Of a stretch of 64,000 bases of DNA, positions 1 to 8,745 are shown piece by piece. Under the pieces are notes generated by a model. That model was not told the origin of the DNA and made no database searches. It saw only the letters and a list, made by a program, of their open reading frames with translations. The stretch lies in assembly GCF_000023705.1 (NCBI RefSeq), contig NC_012968.1, forward strand, positions 248,001 through 312,000, written 5' to 3'. The translations under genes were made by a program, and so were the position numbers. The number at the start of each line of letters is the position of its first letter. Positions within the stretch are counted from its first letter, which is position 1. This DNA is from Methylotenera mobilis JLW8 (lineage in GTDB: Bacteria; Pseudomonadota; Gammaproteobacteria; Burkholderiales; Methylophilaceae).

Positions 1-3
1 CCA

Positions 4-585
4 TTAAACCACTCCCCTAACATAGTAAATACGATCGTCTAACTTAATGTAACTCAGCTTTTGGTTTTCAACTATTTTGCATTTAGAGATAAGAATAATG
101 TTCTCTCTATTACCAATTTTGAATGCGCCGTTAGCCCTATATATTTGGAAGCCAAGCAAAGCAAGTGATGGGTTTGCGTAGAAGAGGTCAGTTTTGATAT
201 AGATAACGCCCATTACAAGTAAAAGCAACGCAAATACAGCTAGCTGCCTTGTGCTTGAAAATTCAAAGCTAATCAGCGGTATGACGTATGTCGCGAGGAA
301 AGTTAAGTGCTCGTAATTAATACCTTCAACTTTCGTGACCTCAAACGGGATATCCGTTGCGCCTTTCAAATCAAAATCAAATCTGAAAAATGCAAAAACT
401 GCATAACAAAGGCACATGAAAATAATTGTAGGGAAAATATTGGCGCTTAAAAAGCGCCACCAAGATGAAAGATGACGTAAATCTACAGCACCTTCTGGAA
501 ACTGAACTGTCATTATCAAGATAAAGACAAAAAGTAACCCTAGCGAAAGTACGTAAAGATCAATTTTTCTTCTTGTATCTGTCAT
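4..585 (-). CDS. Small multi-pass inner-membrane protein, unknown function (KwaA-like topology?)
   Basis: A 193-residue protein with about four hydrophobic segments: near residues 10-28, 50-67, 95-110 and 113-130. A soluble C-terminal tail of about 55 residues follows. No enzymatic motif is visible. The ATG lies in an ATGA overlap with the stop of the upstream GHKL-nuclease gene, so the two are translationally coupled and probably work together. The stop itself overlaps another ATG (TAATG, window positions 2-6 read on the minus strand), so the operon very likely continues off the left edge. Size and topology recall KwaA, the membrane subunit of Kiwa anti-phage systems, but no KwaB partner is visible and the resemblance is an impression only. 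Inference: membrane effector or sensor of a defence operon. Confidence 0.8.
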   Translation of the reverse strand: MTDTRRKIDLYVLSLGLLFVFILIMTVQFPEGAVDLRHLSSWWRFLSANIFPTIIFMCLCYAVFAFFRFDFDLKGATDIPFEVTKVEGINYEHLTFLATYVIPLISFEFSSTRQLAVFALLLLVMGVIYIKTDLFYANPSLALLGFQIYRANGAFKIGNRENIILISKCKIVENQKLSYIKLDDRIYYVRGVV

Positions 586-2576
586 AAGTCACTCTCTTTT
601 GCAGATACATTTGATGAGTCATCTTTTTCACCAAGTATGTTAGCGTAGGTCTCTTTCAGGAATGTCAGCGAACCATCTCTATCTGCATTAATTTCAAGGC
701 TCTGCTGGAATAATTTAAGCCTATGACGATTTGCCTGAAGTACTTCAGACCATGTTTTCGCCCATATATTTATTCTCTTATCATCTGATTGGTGTATTAG
801 CCCAGCCTGCATATTTGCTTGTTTAGCTTTTCTCCTTGCATGGTCATCCATATCATTAGAGATAACCCAGAATGTCCAGCGTGTGTCCGCACCATTAAAG
901 CGCTCGTCTTGTGCAACCGCAAAAGCATAACTTTCCACTTGAGTCAGTTCACTCGCTCCAATTTTTACCGTTGGTCGCTTTAGTTCAATGACTAAATGTT
1001 CCATCTCATTCTGACGATGACATGGAATACTGCGAGTCAACATTAAATCAACTATGCCACGACGGCCATCAACTCTTTTAACAGGCTGATCAACAACAGT
1101 ATCAGATCCAATTGCTACTAGATGTTTTTTTAATACCTCTGTTAAGGATTGATCATCAACAGATAAAAAGAACTCTTCACCAAATATCCAAGTATTTTCC
1201 GCTAGCAGTCTGTGAAGTTGCGTTCGTTCTTGTAAGTTCTCCTTTTCGTCATCATTAAATAAAAGGGCATCTAGCCCCTCAATAAACTTAAGACGATCAG
1301 ACACTACCTTTGAAGCACTTATGATTGCTGAAAGAGAGGTTTCTTGTAATAACCTAGCAAATTCTTTTTGTTTTTTTTCAGGTAGATCTAGCACTTCGGT
1401 GAGGATTAGTTGCAATTCCTCAGGGCTTTTCTCTATAGCTTGGCGCAGCATGCGCAATTGTAGTTTCTTTCCTTTTTGTGGAGAGGTATCAAAGTCAGGA
1501 AGAAAGTTATTTACATTCACAGCAACAATATCAAATACTTCACGCTCAATTTTTTCTACAAGATTCTGAGGCTCGTTTTTGTATGGATAAACCTGTTCTT
1601 CTTTCCATCGTCCCACTAACGATTGAGCTTTTTCTGCCCCGCTTTCACGATAAAAGGTTTTTATTGCATCCTTAACTCTAGTCATGACTTCTATCAGAGT
1701 CGGATTCATCTCTGCTAAACCAAGTGTCCCATCACGAGATAATTTTGAGATATAAGCTGATTTCAAATAGGCTGAATAATTTAATCCAGGCACCTGTACT
1801 CTTAGGTCGGATTGTAATAAAGGTAATCCTGCTTCGTTGCACAGATATACTGCCCTATCAGTTGCGTTTTTCCATTCGATAATTTCTAGTTCTATAGGGT
1901 ATTCAATATCACCATCTTGAATCATTCCTAAACTTAATTGTTTTATTGATGTAATCGCTACAGAAACATCCAGCTTGCCTGCTGGCAAGTTAATCAATAT
2001 GTCTTTATAACTATTCAGATAAGTTGCAAAAATCTCGGATAAATCTTGGACTGTATGCTCGGAGTTGAGAAACTCATATGTTTTATGCAACTCAGAAATT
2101 ATGCATCTAACGCCTGTTCTATTTTCCTTTGCTGGCACCGGCTCAGTGATACGTACTTCACGGAGAGAGTCATGTAGCATAGAAACAGTAAATTGTTTAA
2201 AACAGGTTCCATCTTTATAACAAACATCCCAATCGACTACTCGTCCAAGCGAAAATGCTTTTAGTCTTCCTTTTCCCTCTGAGCCATGTAGAAAGCGCTG
2301 CTTGCCCTTTGACTGACCCGCTAAATTTTTCCATGACCCGCCTAAATTGCCAAATAAACTTGGGGCTTCAAAGTGTGTAAAACCTGCTCCATTATCAGCA
2401 ATAATTATTCGCTGTTTTCCCGTACCGTAAGTTTCCTCTTTAATTTCTATTAGGGTTGCGTCTGCATCCAAACTATTCCAGATAAGCTCAGCAATAGAAT
2501 GCATTGGTTTGGCTTGTACTTGTTTATTTAGAAAATCACCTTGAACCTCTATTGAGTAAATCTTCTGGTTAGCCAT
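582..2576 (-). CDS. GHKL-type ATPase fused to a C-terminal PD-(D/E)xK (Shedu/DUF4263-like) nuclease domain
   Basis: A 664-residue protein. The N-terminal third shows the GHKL (Hsp90/MutL/MORC-type) ATP-binding signature: motif I with E30, N34 and D37, motif II D61-x-G63-x-G65, and the lid glycines G98, G101 and G103. The middle (about 330-450) is helical and charged. The C-terminal part carries a restriction-like core: D510 in a hydrophobic strand, then E531-L-K533 and a following Q546/Y550 helix. This arrangement is seen in Shedu-type (DUF4263) nucleases. The gene overlaps hsdS by 8 bases upstream and the membrane-protein gene by 4 bases downstream, so it sits inside a type I restriction-modification operon. 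Inference: an ATP-gated nuclease in anti-phage defence. The ATPase assignment is solid; the nuclease assignment is good but rests on motifs only. Confidence 0.85.
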   Translation of the reverse strand: MANQKIYSIEVQGDFLNKQVQAKPMHSIAELIWNSLDADATLIEIKEETYGTGKQRIIIADNGAGFTHFEAPSLFGNLGGSWKNLAGQSKGKQRFLHGSEGKGRLKAFSLGRVVDWDVCYKDGTCFKQFTVSMLHDSLREVRITEPVPAKENRTGVRCIISELHKTYEFLNSEHTVQDLSEIFATYLNSYKDILINLPAGKLDVSVAITSIKQLSLGMIQDGDIEYPIELEIIEWKNATDRAVYLCNEAGLPLLQSDLRVQVPGLNYSAYLKSAYISKLSRDGTLGLAEMNPTLIEVMTRVKDAIKTFYRESGAEKAQSLVGRWKEEQVYPYKNEPQNLVEKIEREVFDIVAVNVNNFLPDFDTSPQKGKKLQLRMLRQAIEKSPEELQLILTEVLDLPEKKQKEFARLLQETSLSAIISASKVVSDRLKFIEGLDALLFNDDEKENLQERTQLHRLLAENTWIFGEEFFLSVDDQSLTEVLKKHLVAIGSDTVVDQPVKRVDGRRGIVDLMLTRSIPCHRQNEMEHLVIELKRPTVKIGASELTQVESYAFAVAQDERFNGADTRWTFWVISNDMDDHARRKAKQANMQAGLIHQSDDKRINIWAKTWSEVLQANRHRLKLFQQSLEINADRDGSLTFLKETYANILGEKDDSSNVSAKESDL

Positions 2577-3762
2577 TATTTATCCTTATTTCACCACTCA
2601 TTAGCTTTGGAAGCAGGGTGTCGCGGAGTTTCTCTAAAATTTGGATTTGCTCAATATTCTTAAACTTTTTACCAAGCATGTCTTTGGCGATTGTAGTAAA
2701 AGACTGGATTTTCTCTTTTGGCGGTAAAAAGAACTCATATGTTGGAATAGCTTGCTTACTCAAGTGCAGCACGGTTGAGCCATTTGAATAGCCTAAGCAA
2801 TGCTCTTTAAATTCCCTTGTTCGCATCATGCGATATAGAAACTCATTTGATAACCAATCAAATTTTGATGTAACTTTTACCAGATCCATTGAAATCACGA
2901 TGGTTTCATAGTCTGGAGAAGCAACAACTAATACTGGGTTGCCAATCACTTCGGCGTTTTGCGTAATATCTGTGTGAGCAACTACTAAATCACCTTGAAC
3001 AACGACGTGCTGTTCTTTGTATCTACCAGTAAACTCTTTAAAGCCGTCCAATCTAAAGCCACCATTACGGTCAAAGCTTTTGAGCGTGACCATTGCAGTT
3101 TTAGATGGGTTTAACTCTGCGCTTTTGTATGAAACACCATTAAAACAGTTTACGTATTCACCTAACTCAACAAAAGCCCAATCCTCCAGTGCTTCTTCTA
3201 CAAACCACTGTCTAAAAAGCGTTTCGGTCATGTACTCTAGGGTGTTGTTTTGGCGGTGAAGCAGATCGATTTTGTCATCCAAGCTGCTGAGGACCGAGGC
3301 GATGGCCTTTTGTTCTCTATGAGGTGGTTGAGGGATTTCAAAATTTTTGATACTTTTTAAACTTACTGTCGGTTGAGTTGAACCTGCAACTGAAGACTCT
3401 ATTTCATTTATTCCATTAGGCGAGTTTAAAAAGTAATATAAAAATAGTGAATTCTCATTTGGAACAATAAATGCCGTATTTTGACCAAGACAAAATTCTG
3501 TTTCATCGTCAACAATACATGTATTACCGTATGAACCAACTCTGGAAAATAAAATGTCGCCTTTTTTTGGGGTGTGGTTTTTAGAGAATTTATCAAATAC
3601 TTCTTTACTAACTTTTAAAGTATTTGTTAGGTTTAGTTTTCCCTTTTTAATATCTGTAACTCTAACCATTGGCAACCCTAAGTCTGAGTAAGACGGGGTT
3701 TGATGAAGCGAGTCAATAACACTCGCAATTTCCTCTAGCTTGACTGTTTTCCACTCACTCAC
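2569..3762 (-). CDS. hsdS: Type I restriction-modification specificity subunit HsdS
   Basis: A 397-residue DNA-recognition subunit. It shows the usual HsdS layout of two target-recognition domains (about 1-140 and 190-345), each followed by a conserved helical spacer. The first spacer begins with the REQKAIA-type motif near residue 145. The second ends with a [21 protein letters not shown] tail near the C-terminus. HsdS would pair with HsdM to set the methylated sequence. The start is a GTG overlapping the hsdM stop (GTGA), so translation is coupled. Its own stop overlaps the next gene by 8 bases. No hsdR is present in the window; it may lie beyond the left edge. The recognition sequence cannot be predicted from the protein. 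Confidence 0.95.
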   Translation of the reverse strand: MSEWKTVKLEEIASVIDSLHQTPSYSDLGLPMVRVTDIKKGKLNLTNTLKVSKEVFDKFSKNHTPKKGDILFSRVGSYGNTCIVDDETEFCLGQNTAFIVPNENSLFLYYFLNSPNGINEIESSVAGSTQPTVSLKSIKNFEIPQPPHREQKAIASVLSSLDDKIDLLHRQNNTLEYMTETLFRQWFVEEALEDWAFVELGEYVNCFNGVSYKSAELNPSKTAMVTLKSFDRNGGFRLDGFKEFTGRYKEQHVVVQGDLVVAHTDITQNAEVIGNPVLVVASPDYETIVISMDLVKVTSKFDWLSNEFLYRMMRTREFKEHCLGYSNGSTVLHLSKQAIPTYEFFLPPKEKIQSFTTIAKDMLGKKFKNIEQIQILEKLRDTLLPKLMSGEIRINNG

Positions 3763-5300
3763 AGCTTCACCCTCGCCAAGTTTTCAGCAATTGCTTTGTT
3801 GAGTTTTTCTTCCTCCAGCAGCTGTGCTTCATATTCTGCTTTTAGCGCGTTAAAACGTTCGGCAAAATTAAAGTCATCTTCATCATCTGGCAAGCCTACA
3901 TAGCGGCCTGGGGTGAGTACATAATCAAGCTCTTTTACACGCTCTAGGCTGACAGAGGCACAGAAGCCTGAAACATCCGCATAACTGCCATTTGGGTTGC
4001 GCCAATTATGGTAAGTGTCTGTAATTTGTTTAATATCGGTATGGCTTAACTCTTTTGTACGGCGATTAATTAAATGCCCAAGGTTGCGTGCATCAATAAA
4101 CAGTATTTCGTTGCTACGGTTTCTGAATTTGCCATTGGTTCTATTTCGGCTCATAAACCAAAGTGCTGCCGGTATTTGGGTATTCAGGAATAGCTTTGCA
4201 GGTAGATTAACGATGCAATCAATCACGTTGCCTTGTTCTATTAAGGCTTTCCGTATATCGCCTTCGCCACTGGTTTTGCTGGTAAGTGCACCTTTGGCTA
4301 ATACAATACCGGCTTGGCCTGTAGGGTTAAGATGGTAAATGAAGTGTTGTAGCCAAGCAAAGTTGGCATTACCTGCTGGAGGCACACCAAACTGCCAGCG
4401 ACCATCATTACGGAGTAACTCACCAGACCAATCACTCACATTGAATGGTGGGTTGGCAATAATGTAATCTGCTTTTAAATCTTTATGCGAATCGTTTAGA
4501 AAGCTGCCTTCGTTGTTCCATTTGACTTGGCTAGCTTCAATGCCACGAATAGCCAAGTTCATTTTAGCCAAACGCCATGTGGTTTGGTTGCTCTCCTGGC
4601 CGTAAATAGAAATGTCGTTGACTTTGCCTTGGTGGTCTGCAATAAACTTTTCAGACTGCACAAACATACCACCAGAGCCACAGCAGGGGTCAAATACTCG
4701 TCCGTTATATGGTTCTAGCATCTCAACCAACAACTCAACCACGGAACGTGGGGTATAGAACTGACCTCCTTGTTTGCCTTCTGCCAAAGCAAACTCACCA
4801 AGGAAGTATTCAAACACGTGGCCTAATACATCTGCACTGCGCGATTTAGCATCACCTAAAGCAATGTTGCCGACAAGATCAATCAGTTGACCAAGGCTAG
4901 CTGGGTCTAAATTATCTCTTGCGAATACTTTAGGTAGTACACCTTTAAGCGAGGCGTTTTCTGCTTCAATCGCATCCATGGCGTTATCCACCATTTTGCC
5001 AATGTCAGGTTGTTTGGCTTGTGATTGCAGATAAGACCAACGAGCTTCTTGAGGGACAAAGAATACATTTTCAGCTAAATATTCATCTTTGTCCTCAGGG
5101 TCGGAGCCTGCATATTCACCCACCCCAGCAGCTAACTTAGCGAACTGCTGTTCAAAGGTATCTGAGATGTACTTAAGAAAGATTAAGCCTAGAACAATGT
5201 GTTTGTATTCTGCTGCATCTATGTTTTTACGGAGCTTATCAGCAGCTTTCCAAAGCTGCTTTTCTAGTGGCTCTTGTTTTGTTAATTGCTCTTTTGCCAT
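3759..5300 (-). CDS. hsdM: Type I restriction-modification DNA adenine methyltransferase HsdM
   Basis: A 513-residue N6-adenine methyltransferase of the type I M subunit family, of normal length. An N-terminal helical HsdM domain (about 10-150) is followed by the SAM-binding motif I, DPCCGSGG, at 204-211 and the catalytic motif IV, NPPF, at 283-286. It methylates the HsdS-specified adenine and forms the core of the M2S complex. It is the first gene of the minus-strand operon; about 100 bases of AT-rich sequence separate it from the relaxase gene and could hold its promoter. The 4-base overlap with hsdS indicates coupled translation. Confidence 0.96.
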   Translation of the reverse strand: MAKEQLTKQEPLEKQLWKAADKLRKNIDAAEYKHIVLGLIFLKYISDTFEQQFAKLAAGVGEYAGSDPEDKDEYLAENVFFVPQEARWSYLQSQAKQPDIGKMVDNAMDAIEAENASLKGVLPKVFARDNLDPASLGQLIDLVGNIALGDAKSRSADVLGHVFEYFLGEFALAEGKQGGQFYTPRSVVELLVEMLEPYNGRVFDPCCGSGGMFVQSEKFIADHQGKVNDISIYGQESNQTTWRLAKMNLAIRGIEASQVKWNNEGSFLNDSHKDLKADYIIANPPFNVSDWSGELLRNDGRWQFGVPPAGNANFAWLQHFIYHLNPTGQAGIVLAKGALTSKTSGEGDIRKALIEQGNVIDCIVNLPAKLFLNTQIPAALWFMSRNRTNGKFRNRSNEILFIDARNLGHLINRRTKELSHTDIKQITDTYHNWRNPNGSYADVSGFCASVSLERVKELDYVLTPGRYVGLPDDEDDFNFAERFNALKAEYEAQLLEEEKLNKAIAENLARVKL

Positions 5301-5401
5301 GCTATCCCTGTATTATTTTTTAATGCACTAGCGTCTTAGTTTTTTGTGCGATTTTCGTTTATACAAGTTTAACTCTTTTGAGACATTTTTTTGATAATTC
5401 A

Positions 5402-6757
5402 TCATTTTGGTTTAGGCGTGTTTGTACTTAGCCCAAACTTAATCTTTATCGCCATCATTTCAGCATGTAGCTTTTCTAACTGAATCTTAAGCTGAATCAC
5501 ACGTTGCTGTAATTTTGCTGCATCAGCTGGGTTCTTGGCATTGTTCATTTCGCCAATGGCTTGATGCAAGTTTGTTTCAACTTCTGCAATAGTCATTTTT
5601 AATGCATCAAGGTCTAAAGTTGCAGGTGATTTTGTGGCTCCAAGTGCTTTACTTCTGATGCTTGTCACATTGCTTCGGATAGTTTTCACGTTGGGCACGA
5701 CTCTCACAGGGGTAGGTGGTGTAGGTTTTTTTCGTGAAATAAATAAAGCTTCATGAATGATTCTTTTCATTACTGCTAGATGGTCGGCTTTTGCCATTGT
5801 GGTTCTCCTTGTTGTAGTTGTTAGGTGTGGATTTATTTGTTTTGCAAACCTTCTCATGGGTCTTGGTGTTAAATAGGCTTTAATGTTGAATTGCTCACGT
5901 GCATGGATAAATTCATTAAGCTTGATTTGCTCTGCTTTAAACTCTGTGGGGCTTAAGTAATGTGGTTGTTTAGATGCGATGGATTGAGTAATCAATCCTT
6001 GATAGTCTGCATCCTCACTATATAAAGCACCACGTAATCGTTTGGCTTTTAATGCCCCAGGTAGCTTAACTGACAAGTAGTCTTTGCCTTGTCGTGTAAT
6101 CGTGATGCCTAAGTTTTCATCTAAATGCCTGCAAAGATCATCCCTGTTTTTGATTTCACCATTGGTAACAGCTTTGATCACGCTTCGTTGAATCCAACGT
6201 TTATTGGATTTATCTTTCCTGCCTTCTGGTGTTTTACGCTCAAAATCAGTAAATGCTATTTTTAGTGGATCTGGAACCACTTGGGCATAGCCTAATTTTT
6301 GATTAGTGACTTTGACGAACGACTCAAAGAATTGAATGTTTTGTTTTCCGGGTGGGTGGATGTTAAATCTACGGCCACTACCATGAAGACTATTAGCTAA
6401 AATTTGGTTAGGAAACACAAAGTGAATCTCAGTGTTGCCTTTGTCTTTATGTAATACAAATAAGCTATTGAAGTTATCACCAGTGAGACCTGGACAAAAG
6501 GTCTTTTTAAAATCATCAATAATTTCGTAAAGCTGGGATTTCGTTGGTTTTTCTGAATCTCTAAAACTGATGCAACCAGAGATGTATTTGTATTTGCGCT
6601 GGATTGAATTAATGACATCAATCGTAGTTTGGGGATTGCCTTCTAAAACTTCAGGTTTTACAGCACGTTCATTACCAGCATGGTCTGTATTGCCAAGCAA
6701 ATACTTGACTGGCGACTCGCCATTTGACACGCCTGATTTAAAGATGCGCACAATCAT
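5402..6757 (-). CDS. Relaxase / mobilization nuclease (MobA/VirD2-like)
   Basis: A 451-residue protein whose first ~200 residues form a relaxase domain. The metal-binding motif reads H103-x-D105 followed by E110-x-H112, so the usual first histidine of the HxH pair appears to be glutamate. Y19 in an N-terminal VKYLLG context is the likely strand-nicking tyrosine. The C-terminal ~120 residues are Lys/Ala-rich and helical, ending in a heptad-like segment (about 390-435). Relaxases nick oriT and pilot the strand during conjugative transfer. The gene starts 4 bases inside mobC, the standard order for a mobilisation module. No type IV secretion genes are visible, so the element would be mobilisable, not self-transmissible. 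A 74-residue reading frame on the same strand inside it is a shadow. Confidence 0.88.
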   Translation of the reverse strand: MIVRIFKSGVSNGESPVKYLLGNTDHAGNERAVKPEVLEGNPQTTIDVINSIQRKYKYISGCISFRDSEKPTKSQLYEIIDDFKKTFCPGLTGDNFNSLFVLHKDKGNTEIHFVFPNQILANSLHGSGRRFNIHPPGKQNIQFFESFVKVTNQKLGYAQVVPDPLKIAFTDFERKTPEGRKDKSNKRWIQRSVIKAVTNGEIKNRDDLCRHLDENLGITITRQGKDYLSVKLPGALKAKRLRGALYSEDADYQGLITQSIASKQPHYLSPTEFKAEQIKLNEFIHAREQFNIKAYLTPRPMRRFAKQINPHLTTTTRRTTMAKADHLAVMKRIIHEALFISRKKPTPPTPVRVVPNVKTIRSNVTSIRSKALGATKSPATLDLDALKMTIAEVETNLHQAIGEMNNAKNPADAAKLQQRVIQLKIQLEKLHAEMMAIKIKFGLSTNTPKPK

Positions 6758-7149
6758 TCGATGTCCTCATTTCCAGATTTGAGCGCTTCTTTTAGCGTGT
6801 CCTGAGCTATGTCTTGTATTTGCAATAAGATCATTAGCATTTCTTCATCAGGTAATTTGCCTTGATTTAGATGTCTTGCAATCTGGTTGACGTTATTGCC
6901 TATACGATTGATTTCATACAGCCATTGGTTTTTCTCTTTTTGCTTCATAGAGGGGGAGGTGATTTGCTTACGGGTTAAACCAGATTCCCGTAGATATTGA
7001 GCCACATTCAAATAGCCTGCTTCTAAAGCATGCTTTTCTAGTTTTTCATATTCTTGTTGGCACACCCTGATCTCAACTCTTTTTTCACGTAAGTAGTTAT
7101 TGCCATCAGGACCTGCTTGTCCGTTCTTTAATTTAATTCTACTTTCCAT
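6754..7149 (-). CDS. mobC: MobC-like mobilization accessory protein (ribbon-helix-helix)
   Basis: A 131-residue basic protein. Residues 22-60 contain a short basic strand (EKRVEIRV) followed by two helices, typical of the ribbon-helix-helix fold of relaxosome accessory proteins. A MobC-type motif follows near 83-96 (NRIGNNVNQIARHLNQ). MobC proteins bind oriT and help the relaxase open the duplex, and they often repress their own operon. It overlaps the relaxase start by 4 bases. The AT-rich region upstream (7150-7260) contains inverted repeats and is the expected place for oriT. Confidence 0.85.
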   Translation of the reverse strand: MESRIKLKNGQAGPDGNNYLREKRVEIRVCQQEYEKLEKHALEAGYLNVAQYLRESGLTRKQITSPSMKQKEKNQWLYEINRIGNNVNQIARHLNQGKLPDEEMLMILLQIQDIAQDTLKEALKSGNEDIE

Positions 7150-7260
7150 CGTCGGCTCCTTATTATTTTTATACCGATGGGCGTATCAAACACGGGAATT
7201 GGGTAGCGCCCAAATTAATAATTGCCGATATTTATTACGCGCAATTTGCTAACCTCGCTT
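7150..7260. other. Candidate origin of transfer (oriT) region upstream of mobC
   Basis: The stretch just upstream of mobC contains imperfect inverted repeats. GGGCG (7179-7183) pairs with CGCCC (7207-7211). AATTGGG (7197-7203) pairs with CCCAAATT (7209-7216), with one extra base. ATTGC (7221-7225) pairs with GCAAT (7241-7245). oriT sites commonly lie next to mobC and carry inverted repeats just 5' of the nic site. The position is supported by gene order only; no nic consensus was recognised. The same interval also has to hold the mobCA promoter. Confidence 0.35.
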
Positions 7261-7384
7261 GATCTTAGCCTTAGTACAGTTGTAATAGGTTTTGAACGGA
7301 AAGCAAGTCTGGATGTGCGTTTAAATCAAATAAAAGGTTTGTGACGGGTGAATAAAATTACACATCGAGAGTGAATTGTTAATT

Positions 7385-7423
7385 TTGAGGGTAATGCTGG
7401 GGCAGTAGGCTATAATTAATTAT
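7385..7423 (+). promoter_or_regulatory. Predicted promoter of the two-gene cassette, with palindrome over the -10
   Basis: A perfect TATAAT lies at 7411-7416, with a weak TTGAGG 20 bases upstream (7385-7390), longer than the ideal spacing. The -10 is embedded in the 12-base palindrome ATAATTAATTAT (7412-7423), which could be an operator. Placement fits a transcript starting near 7423 and reading into the gene at 7462 or 7483. It is a prediction by eye; the palindrome is AT-only and could be chance. Confidence 0.4.
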
Positions 7424-7461
7424 GAGATAAATCAGGACAGCCTTAATTTTGTAATAACTGA

Positions 7462-8745
7462 GTGTTAGGTTTGGAGATAGGTTTGGATAAAAAAATAAAA
7501 GGATCATGGCTAATCCATCATACCAATAAGCTTCAAAGCGTAAATAATCAGCCAGTTTATGAAAAAACCTCTTTGTCTGGTAAGTCTGGAATTTTGCTTT
7601 CAGCCATATCGTCTAATACAGAATCCCAAATTGATAATGCTCGATTAAATGTTCTTGCAACTGCTGCGAATATAAGCACGCTTTTTGAGTTGCCTGTACT
7701 TCTTGATGTGTTAAAAGAGCGTGAATTAATAGATGTATCATCTAGTGGGATTGCTGTTCTAGGAGTAACTACATCCGCGGTACTTCAGCATACAGCAGAC
7801 ATATTTGACTCTCAAAATGCAACTCCTCAAGAAAAAGCAGCAATTGTTCTTGCTGAACAAGCTTCAATTGAGCCTGTAAGATCCCAAGACATTTCTACTG
7901 AATTGAGCGACCTTTTTGAGTTAGATAGCTCGGAGATAGCACAGTTAATGCAAGACTCTGAGCAGATTGGTTTTGTTGATTTCGAAAAACTCGGCCCTGG
8001 TGAATCACTTCTTTTTAATGGTAATTTATTCCGCAGAGATGCAATGAAAAAAATTACGGCAGTTTTAGACTCACTTTCTGCAGATGAGCAGTCAAAATTA
8101 AATGAATTTACAGAAGCATTAAAAAAACATGCGTGTATATCTGTTGAGGCAGCAAAGAGTCAGCTAGGGCAAAAACTATTTGAGAAAACATCGGCTATAG
8201 GGCTTTTCGATATTAATATCGTGAGTAATGACACAGAAGAGGTTGGCTTTATAACACTTCCATCTGCTTTTTCTAAATATAGCACTTCGATGGTTGATGA
8301 TGCCTTTGACCTTGCTAAAGCGTTTGTCAGCTCAATAACATATGGTATGACTAGAAGCTCATATGCGCGGGGTGAAATTCGATTAGTGGAGGCGTTGTTG
8401 AAGGCATTAGTTAGAGGAGAGAGTGTAGGTCCTGTAAATGCAATTGCCCAAGACTATAAAATCCTAGAGCTTAAAGGTGTCGTTAAAGTTAGTCACGGTA
8501 CTAAAAATGGAAGATCAGGGCCAATGTTGAAATTGTTAAAGAAAGAGGTCGGAGAACTTGCATTACAGGCAATAAAACAAGGTGATGTAAGTGAGCATTC
8601 ATTATTATCACTGCCAAATGCCACCGTAACTAGATTTAACGGACCTGAGAAAAATAGAGAGCTAGCAAGAAAAACACAAGTTAAATCAAGCCCTAAAGCT
8701 ACAAATGATATGCTTTCTGTGCTACGGACAGGAGGAGGGTTCTGA
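7462..8745 (+). CDS. Uncharacterised protein, first gene of a putative defence pair
   Basis: A 427-residue protein I do not recognise. It is mostly alpha-helical by composition, with several segments alternating short helices and beta-like stretches that resemble winged-helix modules (about 60-110, 120-190 and 300-370). It has no membrane segment or signal peptide. The reading frame opens with GTG at 7462, but a TTG at 7483 is preceded by GGAG at a better distance (7473-7476) and may be the real start, giving 420 residues. The C-terminus is basic. Its TGA shares a base with the ATG of the next gene (TGATG, 8743-8747), so the two products are made together. Inference: DNA-binding or regulatory partner of the nuclease-like protein encoded downstream. 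Confidence 0.8.
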   Translation: MLGLEIGLDKKIKGSWLIHHTNKLQSVNNQPVYEKTSLSGKSGILLSAISSNTESQIDNARLNVLATAANISTLFELPVLLDVLKERELIDVSSSGIAVLGVTTSAVLQHTADIFDSQNATPQEKAAIVLAEQASIEPVRSQDISTELSDLFELDSSEIAQLMQDSEQIGFVDFEKLGPGESLLFNGNLFRRDAMKKITAVLDSLSADEQSKLNEFTEALKKHACISVEAAKSQLGQKLFEKTSAIGLFDINIVSNDTEEVGFITLPSAFSKYSTSMVDDAFDLAKAFVSSITYGMTRSSYARGEIRLVEALLKALVRGESVGPVNAIAQDYKILELKGVVKVSHGTKNGRSGPMLKLLKKEVGELALQAIKQGDVSEHSLLSLPNATVTRFNGPEKNRELARKTQVKSSPKATNDMLSVLRTGGGF

